From contig NZ_AUFE01000027.1 in assembly GCF_000426345.1 (NCBI RefSeq), forward strand, positions 1 to 64,000: a DNA stretch of 64,000 nucleotides, in the 5' to 3' direction. The notes beneath the pieces are model-generated. The model made no database searches. It saw nothing but the letters and a program-made list of their open reading frames with translations, and had not been told where the DNA came from. Positions 17,742 through 25,842 of the stretch are shown here, piece after piece. Position 1 is the first letter of the stretch; each line of letters starts with the position of its first letter. A program made the position numbers and the translations under genes. The DNA comes from Cupriavidus phytohabitans. GTDB taxonomy: Bacteria > Pseudomonadota > Gammaproteobacteria > Burkholderiales > Burkholderiaceae.

Positions 17742-18932
17742 ATGTCAAAAGCCGTAGTCGCCGGAGTCGGCATGATTCCGTTCAGGAAGCCAGGCGCCAG
17801 CGGTACGTACATCGAGATGGGTTCGGAAGCCGCGCGCATGGCACTGGGCGATGCCGGCCTCTCGTATGACCTCGTGCAGCAGGCTTACGTTGGCTATGTG
17901 TACGGCGACTCGTGCGCCGGCCAGGCTGCCTTGTATCCGGTAGGCCTCTCGCAAGTTCCGATCGTCAACGTCAACAACAACTGCTCGACCGGATCGACGG
18001 CATTGTTCCTGGCCCGCCAGGCGGTCGAGAGCGGTGCGGTGGAATGCGCGATCGCGTTGGGTTTCGAGCAGATGCAGCCGGGCGCGCTGAAGTCGCAGTG
18101 GGATGACAGGCCGGCCCCGCTGGGCACATTGCTGGACATCACCCGAGACCTCAACCAGGAAGCGTCGGCTGCAGGCATCCCTATTGCCCTGTTGCAGTTC
18201 GGGGGCGCGGGAAGGGAGCACATGGAGCGGTATGGCACCAGGCTGGAAACCTTCGCCGCGATCCGTGCCAAGGCCAGCCGCCACGCCGCCAACAATCCGC
18301 TGGCGATCTTCCGCAAGGTGGTTACCGTCGAAGATGTGATGGCCGATCCGGTGATCTGGCCTGGCGTGATGACCCGCCTGATGGCGTGCCCGCCGACCTG
18401 CGGCGCGGCTGCCGCCATGCTTTGCTCGGAAGCTTTCGCCAGGAAGCACAACCTGCGCGCCGACGTGCGCATCCTGGCCCAGTCCATGACCACTGACAGC
18501 CCGAAGGCTTTCGAGAGTCGCTCGATGATCGAGGTCGTGGGTTTCAGCATGGCGCAGGAAGCCGCTCGCCAGGTGTACGAGAGCGCCGGCGTCAGCCCGT
18601 CGGACATCAAGGTTGCGGAGTTACATGACTGCTTTGCGCACAACGAGTTGCTGACCTATGAATCGCTCGGCTTCGCGCCGGTGGGGGGCGCCGAGAGGTT
18701 CGTGCTTGACGGCGACAACACCTACGGTGGCAAGGTCGTGACCAATCCGTCGGGCGGCCTGCTGTCGAAAGGCCACCCGCTGGGCGCGACCGGCCTGGCG
18801 CAGTGCTATGAGCTGACGCGCCAGATTCGCGGCACGGCCGGGCCGACGCAGGTCGAGGGCGTGAACATGGCGCTGCAACACAACCTCGGCCTGGGCGGGG
18901 CCTGCGTGGTGACACTGTATGGCCGCGGCTAG
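17742..18932 (+). CDS. SCP2-type thiolase / lipid-transfer protein
   Basis: A 396-aa thiolase-fold protein of the SCP-x/Ltp type, which thiolytically or retro-aldol cleaves beta-keto or beta-hydroxy acyl-CoAs. The nucleophile Cys lies in NVNNNCSTGSTALFLAR (about residue 85), with HDCFAHNELLTYE and the C-terminal SGGLLSKGHPLGATGLAQ. The start at 17742 follows AGGGAGGGAGATTCAT. It is followed by a split MaoC hydratase pair, an SDR and an acyl-CoA dehydrogenase. That set is typical of degradation of branched, alicyclic or steroid-like side chains rather than straight fatty acids (inference). Confidence 0.88.
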   Translation: MSKAVVAGVGMIPFRKPGASGTYIEMGSEAARMALGDAGLSYDLVQQAYVGYVYGDSCAGQAALYPVGLSQVPIVNVNNNCSTGSTALFLARQAVESGAVECAIALGFEQMQPGALKSQWDDRPAPLGTLLDITRDLNQEASAAGIPIALLQFGGAGREHMERYGTRLETFAAIRAKASRHAANNPLAIFRKVVTVEDVMADPVIWPGVMTRLMACPPTCGAAAAMLCSEAFARKHNLRADVRILAQSMTTDSPKAFESRSMIEVVGFSMAQEAARQVYESAGVSPSDIKVAELHDCFAHNELLTYESLGFAPVGGAERFVLDGDNTYGGKVVTNPSGGLLSKGHPLGATGLAQCYELTRQIRGTAGPTQVEGVNMALQHNLGLGGACVVTLYGRG

Positions 18933-18986
18933 GACGAAGTGGCGCCGGATGGCGGCGCCACCGGATATGAACAGCGAGATTCCCAC

Positions 18987-19430
18987 ATGGCAGACCAAAG
19001 TCTCATAGGCAGCAAGTTGTCCCACGGCACCGTCGAGGTCGAGAAGGGCCGCCTGCGCTTCTTCGCCAAGGCGATCGGCGAAACCGATCCGATCTACACC
19101 GACGAATCCGCCGCGCGCGACGACGGCCATCCCGCCTTGCCGGTCCCGCCGACCTTCCTTTTCTGCCTGAACAGCGAGGTGGGCGAGCTGAGCAAGACGC
19201 TGGAAGTCCTGCAGATGGACCTGGGCCGCATCCTGCATGCCGAGCAGGTTTTCGATTACCACCGCATGGCCTACGCCGGCGACGTGCTGCAGTTCGAAAC
19301 CCGGGTCTCGGACGTCTACGACAAGAAGGGCGGTGCGCTGCACTTCGTCGTGCAGGAAACCCGCGTTACCAACCAGAAAGGCGAGCACGTCGCTGACCTG
19401 CGCAGCACGCTGGTCGAGCGCCGTGCCTAA
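18987..19430 (+). CDS. MaoC-like dehydratase, N-terminal hot-dog subunit
   Basis: A single hot-dog domain of 147 aa. Residues GRLRFFAKAIGETDPIYTDE and HPALPVPPTFLFCL, then MDLGRILHAEQVFDYHRMAYAGDVLQF, match the FAS1-like MaoC_dehydrat_N domain. Such subunits lack the usual catalytic D/H pair and pair with a MaoC subunit, which is encoded 13 bp downstream. Together they would hydrate a 2-enoyl-CoA. The ATG at 18987 was chosen over longer in-frame options that overlap the thiolase gap. Confidence 0.85.
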   Translation: MADQSLIGSKLSHGTVEVEKGRLRFFAKAIGETDPIYTDESAARDDGHPALPVPPTFLFCLNSEVGELSKTLEVLQMDLGRILHAEQVFDYHRMAYAGDVLQFETRVSDVYDKKGGALHFVVQETRVTNQKGEHVADLRSTLVERRA

Positions 19431-19443
19431 TGAGATATTCCCA

Positions 19444-19863
19444 ATGCAAGCACCGCGCTATGAAGACGTGAAGGTCGGCGACCTACTGCCGGCGCTGGCC
19501 CTGCCGGCCATCAACCGTACCACGCTGGCGCTTTACGCCGGCGCCTCGGCTGACCATAACCCAATCCACATTGACATCGACTTTGCGCGCAAGTCGCGGA
19601 TGCCGGACGTGTTCGCGCACGGCATGCTGTCGGCCGCCTACCTCGGCCGACTGCTGACCGGTTGGGTGCCGCAGCCGGCGCTGCGAAGTGTCGCGATCCG
19701 GTTCACCGGCATCACCCACCTGGGTAACCAGCCGACATGTACCGGTGAAGTCGTCGAGAAATTCGAGGCTAACGGCGAGCATCGCGTGAAGGTGGCGATC
19801 AGGTCCACCAATCAGCATGGCGAGGACAAGCTGGTTGGCGAGGCCATCGTCGCGCTGGACTGA
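19444..19863 (+). CDS. MaoC-family enoyl-CoA hydratase subunit
   Basis: A 139-aa hot-dog protein with the R-hydratase signature: ALYAGASADHNPIHIDIDFA carries the catalytic Asp and His, followed by MPDVFAHGMLSAAYLGRLL. It is adjacent to the non-catalytic partner subunit, so a heterodimeric hydratase is likely. The start at 19444 has only a weak GAGA upstream; an in-frame GTG at 19423, overlapping the previous stop, would add seven residues and may be used by translational coupling. Confidence 0.87.
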   Translation: MQAPRYEDVKVGDLLPALALPAINRTTLALYAGASADHNPIHIDIDFARKSRMPDVFAHGMLSAAYLGRLLTGWVPQPALRSVAIRFTGITHLGNQPTCTGEVVEKFEANGEHRVKVAIRSTNQHGEDKLVGEAIVALD

Positions 19864-19936
19864 CTGATTGCCGCCCCACGCCCCTCAATGGGAGAGCGGG
19901 GCAGAACCCGACAGAGCATCCAAAGGAGACTCCTAA

Positions 19937-20767
19937 ATGACCAAACTCGCAGGCAAGTCCGCCATCGTCACCGGCTCGGGCCGTGGCATCGGCCGGGAAG
20001 TGGCCCTGAAACTGGCGGCCGAAGGCGCACGTGTGGTGGTGAACGACCTCGACGCGGAGCCGGCGCACGAAGTGGTCGGCCTGATCAAAGCGCAAGGCGG
20101 GGAGGCCGTGGCCTGCGTCGGCAGCGTGACCGCTTCCGACTTCGCCGACCGCCTGGTGAGCACTGCTGTCACGAATTATCAAGGCATCGACATTATCGTC
20201 AACAACGCCGGCTTCACCTGGGACAACGTGATCCAGAAGATGACCGACGAGCAGTGGTACGCCATCATGGATTGCCACCTGACGGCTCCCTTCCGCATCC
20301 TGCGCGCTGCTTACCCGGTCATCAGCGCCGCCGCCAAAGCAGAGGCCGCCGAGGGCAGGGAGGTGTTCCGCAAGATCGTCAACATTTCGTCGGTCTCAGC
20401 CGGCGGCAACGTCGGCCAGGCCAACTATTCGACGGCCAAGGCCGGCATCCTCGGCATGACCAGGACGCTGGCCAAGGAATGGGGTCGCCTGAAGGTCAAC
20501 GTGAACGCCGTTGCCTTCGGCCACATCGAGACCCGCCTGACCGTGCCCATTGCCGGCAAGGAAAGCGCCACTGTCAATATCGAAGGTCGCGAGATCAAGG
20601 TCGGCATCAGCGAGGCGCTGGTCGAGCAGTCGAAAAAGATGATCCCGCTCGGCCGACCGGGCACCCCGGTCGAGGCCGCCGGTTCGGTCTACCTGTTCTG
20701 CCAGCCGGAGTCGAACTACGTGACCGGGCAGGTGCTCATCTGCGGCGGCGGTATCGGTAGCATCTGA
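19937..20767 (+). CDS. Short-chain dehydrogenase/reductase, 3-hydroxyacyl type
   Basis: An NAD(P)-dependent classical SDR, 276 aa. It has the cofactor motif VTGSGRGIGREVA, the NNAG motif (IIVNNAGFTWDNV), catalytic Ser in NISSVSAGGNVG and YSTAK (Tyr-xxx-Lys). The start follows AAAGGAGACTCC. Its position between the hydratase and the acyl-CoA dehydrogenase suggests oxidation of the 3-hydroxyacyl-CoA to the 3-keto form, the substrate of the upstream thiolase. An insert of about 20 residues (AAAKAEAAEGREVF) before the active-site Ser is seen in FabG4-like SDRs. Confidence 0.88.
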   Translation: MTKLAGKSAIVTGSGRGIGREVALKLAAEGARVVVNDLDAEPAHEVVGLIKAQGGEAVACVGSVTASDFADRLVSTAVTNYQGIDIIVNNAGFTWDNVIQKMTDEQWYAIMDCHLTAPFRILRAAYPVISAAAKAEAAEGREVFRKIVNISSVSAGGNVGQANYSTAKAGILGMTRTLAKEWGRLKVNVNAVAFGHIETRLTVPIAGKESATVNIEGREIKVGISEALVEQSKKMIPLGRPGTPVEAAGSVYLFCQPESNYVTGQVLICGGGIGSI

Positions 20768-20788
20768 GGCGGAACCGGGGGAATTAGC

Positions 20789-21937
20789 ATGCTAGAAAAT
20801 TTCCGTTCGCCGTGGATGGATGAGGACCTGGACGCGTTCGCCGATGCGGTGCAGCGCTTCTGCAAGGACATCATCGAGCCCAACGAAATGAAATGGCGCG
20901 CGCAGCATCACGTCGACCGCCAGGTCTGGCGCAAGGCCGGCGAACTTGGCCTGATCCTGCCCGATCTGCCCGAGGCCTATGGCGGCGCCGGTGGCACGGC
21001 GGCGCATGCGGCGGTGGTGGCGCGCGAAATGGGCTACGCCGGCAGCACCGGCTTCGGCTATGGCATCAACTACCTGGTGGGACATTACCTGGGCAGCTAC
21101 GGCACCGAGACCCAAAAAAGTCGCTGGCTCCCCGGCATCGCGTCCGGCGAGATCATCACGGCGGTCGCCATGACCGAGCCGGGCACCGGCTCGGACCTGC
21201 AGGGCGTGCGGACCACGGCGCGCAAGCGCCCCGATGGCAAGTACGTCATCAATGGCGCCAAGACCTTCATTACCAACGGGCAGATGTGCGACATGGTGGT
21301 GGTGGTCGCCAGGACTGGCGACGAACCGGGGGCTAAGGCCATCTCGCTGCTGATCGTGGATGCCAACAACCCTGGCTTCCGCCGTGGTCAGTGCCTCGAC
21401 AAGGTGGGCCAGGACTCCGGCGACACCTCCGAGCTGTTCTTCGACGAATGTGTGGTGGAGGCCGATGCGCTGCTTGGCGGCGTGGAAGGCCAGGGCTTCT
21501 TCCAACTCATGGGCCAGCTTCCGTACGAACGCGCCCTGATCGCCGTTGGAGCCGCCGCGCAGATGGAGCGGGCCCTTGCACTGACTGTGGCGTACGTCAA
21601 GGAGCGCAAGGCCTTCGGCAAGGCGCTGATCGAGCAGCAAAACACACGCTTCGTGCTGGCCGATGTCAAGGCCACGGCGACGGCTTCGCGCGCCTTTGCC
21701 GATCACATCATCAGGCACTGGATCGACGGCACGCTCGACTCGTCGCTGGCCTCGATGGGCAAGTTCTGGCTGACCGAGCGCCAGGGCGAGGTAATCGACA
21801 AGTGCCTGCAGTGCTTCGGCGGGTATGGCTACATGCTGGAATACCCGATTGCCCGCATGTATGCGGATGCCCGCGTGCAGCGAATCTACGGCGGCGCCAA
21901 CGAGATCCAGCGCGAACTGGTGGCGCGTTCGCTGTAA
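20789..21937 (+). CDS. Acyl-CoA dehydrogenase
   Basis: An FAD enzyme of 382 aa introducing the alpha-beta double bond. Family motifs are AMTEPGTGSDLQGVRTTA, YVINGAKTFITNGQ and the C-terminal CFGGYGYMLEYPIARMYADA then IYGGANEIQRELVAR. The residue at the MCAD catalytic position (YEG) is Gly here, while Glu247 in QLPYERALIAVG matches the alternative catalytic site used by isovaleryl- and long-chain-type enzymes. It is the last enzyme of the operon, 21 bp after the SDR. Confidence 0.92.
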   Translation: MLENFRSPWMDEDLDAFADAVQRFCKDIIEPNEMKWRAQHHVDRQVWRKAGELGLILPDLPEAYGGAGGTAAHAAVVAREMGYAGSTGFGYGINYLVGHYLGSYGTETQKSRWLPGIASGEIITAVAMTEPGTGSDLQGVRTTARKRPDGKYVINGAKTFITNGQMCDMVVVVARTGDEPGAKAISLLIVDANNPGFRRGQCLDKVGQDSGDTSELFFDECVVEADALLGGVEGQGFFQLMGQLPYERALIAVGAAAQMERALALTVAYVKERKAFGKALIEQQNTRFVLADVKATATASRAFADHIIRHWIDGTLDSSLASMGKFWLTERQGEVIDKCLQCFGGYGYMLEYPIARMYADARVQRIYGGANEIQRELVARSL

Positions 21938-22079
21938 CGCCGGGATCGGGGCTGCGCCAGGCCTGCGATTCCTGCAGGCCTGGCGTGAGCGGCTTCGAGC
22001 GCCGTCCGCGACGTGATGACGTCGCTTTCTGCTTCGCGAAGCCGGCCGAGCAGGCAGACAGACCCTCAACACGGAGATT

Positions 22080-22376
22080 GTGTCCGTGCTGCTCGATTTG
22101 AACGCGGTGGAGTCCATCGACCTGATCCGGGAGGCATATGCCAAGGATTGTGTCGATCTCGACGGGGTTGGCGCGGAGGACGTCGAGATCGCGCTTGGCT
22201 TGCGCACCGAACGCGCAACCGCACCCAAGCGAGGAAAATTCTTTCAGCGCCTGCGGGACCTGTCCAACTATCAAGAAGCGACGCGCCCCCGTACCGCTGG
22301 GCCAAAGACCGGAAGAAATGATCCCTGCCCGTGCGGAAGCGGGAAGAAGTACAAGAAATGCTGCCTGGAGGTGTGA
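22080..22376 (+). CDS. Small SEC-C zinc-motif protein
   Basis: A 98-aa protein ending in a SEC-C zinc-binding motif ([18 protein letters not shown]), as at the SecA C-terminus. The N-terminal 65 residues are acidic then basic with no recognised fold. Start is GTG at 22080 or 22086, both after ACGGAG. It stands alone between the operon end and the convergent LysR gene. SEC-C motifs bind zinc and often ribosomes or SecB, but the role here is unknown. Confidence 0.7.
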   Translation: MSVLLDLNAVESIDLIREAYAKDCVDLDGVGAEDVEIALGLRTERATAPKRGKFFQRLRDLSNYQEATRPRTAGPKTGRNDPCPCGSGKKYKKCCLEV

Positions 22377-22415
22377 CGGGGAGTAATGATGCAACCGAGA
22401 TTTCGGACGACGAAC

Positions 22416-23303
22416 TCAGATGGCGACTCCCAGTTTCACAAACGCGCGCACGGCCGCCGATAGCTCCCTGCGTCTGTGAGCCAGTGCTAAGTGCACAGGC
22501 AAACTGAAATCAGCAATCTGTTTGTAGCAAATCCCGGGCTGTGAAAAATTCCGCATCGACTCCGGCACGATCGCTATGCCGTAGCCCGCGGACGCCATAC
22601 TGATCGCGGAGATGAAATCCTGAACGCGATACTCGAGATGCGGGGTAAAGCCGCCGGCTTTTCCCAATGCAGACAGTACGTGCCCGAATCCTTCTTCGTC
22701 GTCGAACTGAGGGACGATAAAAGGCTGTTCTGCCAGAACACGCGCCGGAACTGAGGCCCGGCTGGCCAATGGATGGCTCCGCGCCATCGCAACCAACAAG
22801 CGCTCTGTCTGTACAACCTTCGCAATCACGCCAGCCGGGTACAGACGTCTGGGCCTCACAATCCCGACATCGATCTGGCCGTCTTTCAGCGCCTCAAGCT
22901 GCCGGGGGGATTCCATCTGCACCACTTCGACCCGTACGTTTTCATGTGAGCACCGAAATTCAGTCAGCAACCTTGAAAGAAGGCCGCTGCTTACCGCGGA
23001 AGCCACGAATCCGATTCGGATGACGCCGGCAAGCCCCCTGGCAGCCAGTCGCCCCACCTGATCAGCGCGCTCGAGATGACGCAATGCGGCGACAGCCTCG
23101 GTGTGAAATAGGTGGCCTGCATCCGTAAGCGTGACGGGTTGTCGCTTGTTGCGGTTCAGCAGTGTTACGCCCAGGTCTCGTTCAAGGCGTTGAATCTGGG
23201 TGCTCAGGGCTGACTGGGCAACGTCCAGGCGGTCTGCAGCCTTGGCAAAGTGCAGTTCCTCGGCCACAGCCAGGAAGTACCGCAACTGGCGGACATCGAT
23301 CAT
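22416..23303 (-). CDS. LysR-family transcriptional regulator
   Basis: A 295-aa LysR protein with HTH region MIDVRQLRYFLAVAEELHFA then KAADRLDVAQSALSTQIQRL, and an effector domain including IRIGFVASAVSSGLLSRLL. It is divergent from the CsiD-type gene, with 97 bp between them, so it probably controls glutarate-type hydroxylation genes at 23.4-25.6 kb. No clear Shine-Dalgarno is seen before the ATG at 23303. Confidence 0.9.
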   Translation of the reverse strand: MIDVRQLRYFLAVAEELHFAKAADRLDVAQSALSTQIQRLERDLGVTLLNRNKRQPVTLTDAGHLFHTEAVAALRHLERADQVGRLAARGLAGVIRIGFVASAVSSGLLSRLLTEFRCSHENVRVEVVQMESPRQLEALKDGQIDVGIVRPRRLYPAGVIAKVVQTERLLVAMARSHPLASRASVPARVLAEQPFIVPQFDDEEGFGHVLSALGKAGGFTPHLEYRVQDFISAISMASAGYGIAIVPESMRNFSQPGICYKQIADFSLPVHLALAHRRRELSAAVRAFVKLGVAI

Positions 23304-23400
23304 TTTTTAATCTCAAAAAGAGAACAAACATTACGCAATCCTGTCTGGATCGTATCAAAGTTTCGGGGTGAAATAACGAAACCCATTCACGGAAACAACG

Positions 23401-24330
23401 ATGAACGCTTCACGCCCTGCGGCAGCCCTTTCCAGTCATGAGCAAACACGATTCAGGCTGACTGATCATCCGGAACACCATCGAATCTTGCAGGTGCAGG
23501 TCGACCCCGGCGCGCTTGCTGGCTTTGTCGATGAGGTTCGGCAGATCGACGTCCAGAACCTCGAATACGTCCCTTTCATGCGGTATAAGCTCGCGGATGT
23601 CCTCGCGAGGCATGTGGGGGAGGATTTCGCCGCTACGCTCATCGGCATTCTCAAGGATCGCCGTCACGGTGGCTTTACGGTCGGGCTTCAAGACATGTCC
23701 ACTGATGCAACGGATTTTGTGCGATTCGGCACCGCCATCGCACACATTCTGGGCCCCTGCAATCATGACGCGATGTCCGGGACCTACTATGCCCGCGTCG
23801 TCGTCAAGCACACGGATGACAGCGATTCGTACCTGCGCCAGGCATACCGGCTATTCACCATGCACACTGACGGCACCTTCGTCAGCGAAGCGACGGACTG
23901 GCTCCTGATGATGAAGCTCGCCCAAGAGCATGCAATTGGCGGCGAATCGCGCTTCCTGCATATGGACGACTGGGACGACCGCAATCGCTTTGTCGATCAC
24001 AGGCTGGGAACCAGGCCCTTCCTCTACAAGGCTCCCGGCTCAAAGAACGTCAGCGAGATGGTCGAACGACCGCTGTTCTTCCAGACTGAGTTCGGCCTGT
24101 CGATCTCGTTCATCGATCAGTTTGTACAGCCTCGCAATCGCGAGGAGGCTGCATTCCTCTGCGATCTCTCGGCGTCCATGGAAGCCTCGCCAGGGACAAA
24201 GGAGGTCTCTCTGCCAGTTGGGGAACTGGTTGTCTTGAACAACTACTTCTACGTCCACGGGCGCGCGCCTTTTGAAAAGAACGAATCCCTGTTCCGCGAG
24301 TTGATGCGGCAGCGAGGCATGTTCGCCTAG
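23401..24330 (+). CDS. csiD: CsiD/GlaH-family 2-oxoglutarate-dependent glutarate hydroxylase
   Basis: A cytoplasmic non-haem iron dioxygenase of 309 aa, close in layout to the E. coli carbon-starvation protein CsiD (glutarate to L-2-hydroxyglutarate). Shared segments include the DAMSGTYYARVVVKHTDDSD region (compare CsiD DAMSGQYYARFVVK), SYLRQAYRLFTMHTDGTFVS with the Fe ligands H155 and D157, IDQFVQPRNREEA, and LVVLNNYFYVHGRAPF with H286, then RELMRQRG with the 2-oxoglutarate-binding Arg. A GGAAACAACG precedes the start. It is followed 73 bp later by an FMN alpha-hydroxyacid oxidase, not by the usual LhgO. The substrate could be glutarate or a close analogue. Confidence 0.85.
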   Translation: MNASRPAAALSSHEQTRFRLTDHPEHHRILQVQVDPGALAGFVDEVRQIDVQNLEYVPFMRYKLADVLARHVGEDFAATLIGILKDRRHGGFTVGLQDMSTDATDFVRFGTAIAHILGPCNHDAMSGTYYARVVVKHTDDSDSYLRQAYRLFTMHTDGTFVSEATDWLLMMKLAQEHAIGGESRFLHMDDWDDRNRFVDHRLGTRPFLYKAPGSKNVSEMVERPLFFQTEFGLSISFIDQFVQPRNREEAAFLCDLSASMEASPGTKEVSLPVGELVVLNNYFYVHGRAPFEKNESLFRELMRQRGMFA

Positions 24331-24403
24331 TCACACGGACGTCGTTCACCAAACTGGCCTCCCGGCGATGGGCTCCCTGCCGGGATTGATGACTGGATGA
24401 AAA

Positions 24404-25642
24404 ATGACATCACAAATTGAAGTCGCAGAAGCCGTCGCCGCTCCGGCCGCCACGTCATCCTGCAAAGCCGCATACGGCGCAAATCTTCAGGTAGGCCGGC
24501 GGCTTCGCTCGTTGCTGTCGCTGGCGGATTTTGAGTTGGCAGCCAGAAAGGTGCTTCCCCGTCCGATCTTTGGATACATCTCCGGCGCTGCGGAGGACGG
24601 CAAGTCAGCGGCGGCGAACCGGGCTGCATTCGATACCTTAAAGTTCCGACCCAGAGTGCTTGTCGACGTATCGGGAAGGTCGCAAGCGACTGAGGTTTTT
24701 GGCCAGCGTTACGATGCGCCGTTTGGTGTGGCGCCGGTTGGTATCAGCGCGATTGCGGCGTACCGTGGCGATGTTGTTCTGGCGCGTGCCGCAAGGGACG
24801 AACGGATTCCGGCCATCATGAGCGGCTCGTCCCTGATTCCCATGGAAACGGCTCACGCGGCCGCGCCAGGCACTTGGTTCCAGGCTTACCTGCCTGGCGA
24901 CCCTACCCGCAGGGCTGCGCTGATCGATCGCGTCGCAGCCGGCGGTTTCTCTACACTGGTAGTGACAGTCGACATCCCAGTCTGGGCCAATAGAGAAAAT
25001 AATATCCGTGCCGGCTTCTCTTTGCCATTGCGGCCATCTGTGCGGCTGGCAATGGACGGCATCACGCGACCACGCTGGCTGGTAGAGACCTTTGCTCGAA
25101 CGCTGATTACGGACGGCATGCCTCATTTCGAGAACTCGTTCGCCACGCGTGGCGCACCGATCTTGTCGGCGTCTGCCATACGCGATACCAACGGGCGCGA
25201 TCACCTGAGCTGGACAGACATTGGGCGGATCCGAGAGCAATGGCGCGGAAATCTTGTGCTGAAGGGTATTCTTCATGCTGCGGACGCTGAGCGCGCGGTT
25301 TCGATGGGCGCCGACGGCATAATCGTCTCCAACCACGGCGGTCGGCAATTGGATGGTGCTGCGGAGCCACTGTTCGTACTGCCGGAGATCTGCGACGCGG
25401 TGGGACACAAGACGGTCGTAATGATGGACGGCGGTATCCGGCGAGGTAGCGACGTCCTGAAAGCGCTGGCCTTAGGGGCGCGCTTCGTTTTTCTCGGGCG
25501 TCCATTCATGTACGCCGCCGCAGTTGGAGGTACGGCGGGGGTTCGGCATGCCATCACTCTGCTTCGAGACGAAGTTGACCGGAACATGGCAATGCTTGGC
25601 ACGACAACCGTCGCGGAAGTCAATCGCGCCATCCTCGTTTAA
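24404..25642 (+). CDS. FMN-dependent alpha-hydroxyacid oxidase/dehydrogenase
   Basis: A 412-aa TIM-barrel flavoprotein of the lactate/glycolate oxidase and mandelate dehydrogenase family. Motifs are RPIFGYISGAAEDGKSAAAN, FGVAPVGISAIAAYRGD, TLVVTVDIPVWANRENN, LKGILHAADAERAVSMGADG, the catalytic His and Arg in IVSNHGGRQLDGA, and MMDGGIRRGSDVLKALALGA. An N-terminal extension of about 35 residues (rich in A, E, S) precedes the domain. It follows the CsiD-type hydroxylase, so the likely job is to oxidise the 2-hydroxy acid product to the 2-oxo acid, replacing the FAD enzyme LhgO. Electron acceptor is unknown. Confidence 0.88.
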   Translation: MTSQIEVAEAVAAPAATSSCKAAYGANLQVGRRLRSLLSLADFELAARKVLPRPIFGYISGAAEDGKSAAANRAAFDTLKFRPRVLVDVSGRSQATEVFGQRYDAPFGVAPVGISAIAAYRGDVVLARAARDERIPAIMSGSSLIPMETAHAAAPGTWFQAYLPGDPTRRAALIDRVAAGGFSTLVVTVDIPVWANRENNIRAGFSLPLRPSVRLAMDGITRPRWLVETFARTLITDGMPHFENSFATRGAPILSASAIRDTNGRDHLSWTDIGRIREQWRGNLVLKGILHAADAERAVSMGADGIIVSNHGGRQLDGAAEPLFVLPEICDAVGHKTVVMMDGGIRRGSDVLKALALGARFVFLGRPFMYAAAVGGTAGVRHAITLLRDEVDRNMAMLGTTTVAEVNRAILV

Positions 25643-25703
25643 ACGATGCGGCCGCATGTAGGTCCGCGGTTGTAGAGGCAGCATCTACAGCTACCGTCCC
25701 ACT

Positions 25704-25730
25704 TTCCGGGCGTATGTCTCTCGCCCGGAA
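25704..25730 (+). terminator. Hairpin after the hydroxyacid oxidase gene
   Basis: TTCCGGGCG pairs perfectly with CGCCCGGAA across a 9-nt loop. There is no T-run, so it is either an RNA 3' stabilising stem or an accessory to the stronger terminator just downstream. Confidence 0.5.
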
Positions 25731-25739
25731 CCGCTTCCG

Positions 25740-25771
25740 AAAAAGGCGTCCTTCAGCAGGACGCCTTTTTT
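25740..25771. terminator. Bidirectional rho-independent terminator
   Basis: AAAAAGGCGTCCT and AGGACGCCTTTTTT form a perfect stem with a short TCAGC loop. An A-run before and a T-run after make it functional in both directions. It separates the convergent hydroxyacid oxidase (+) and zinc-type dehydrogenase (-). Confidence 0.88.
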
Positions 25772-25842
25772 GCAGCATTGAGGGAGAGGGTCTGGACCCC
25801 TCCCTGACGATCAAGGCTGAAACGCCTTACGTAAAGCATCCG

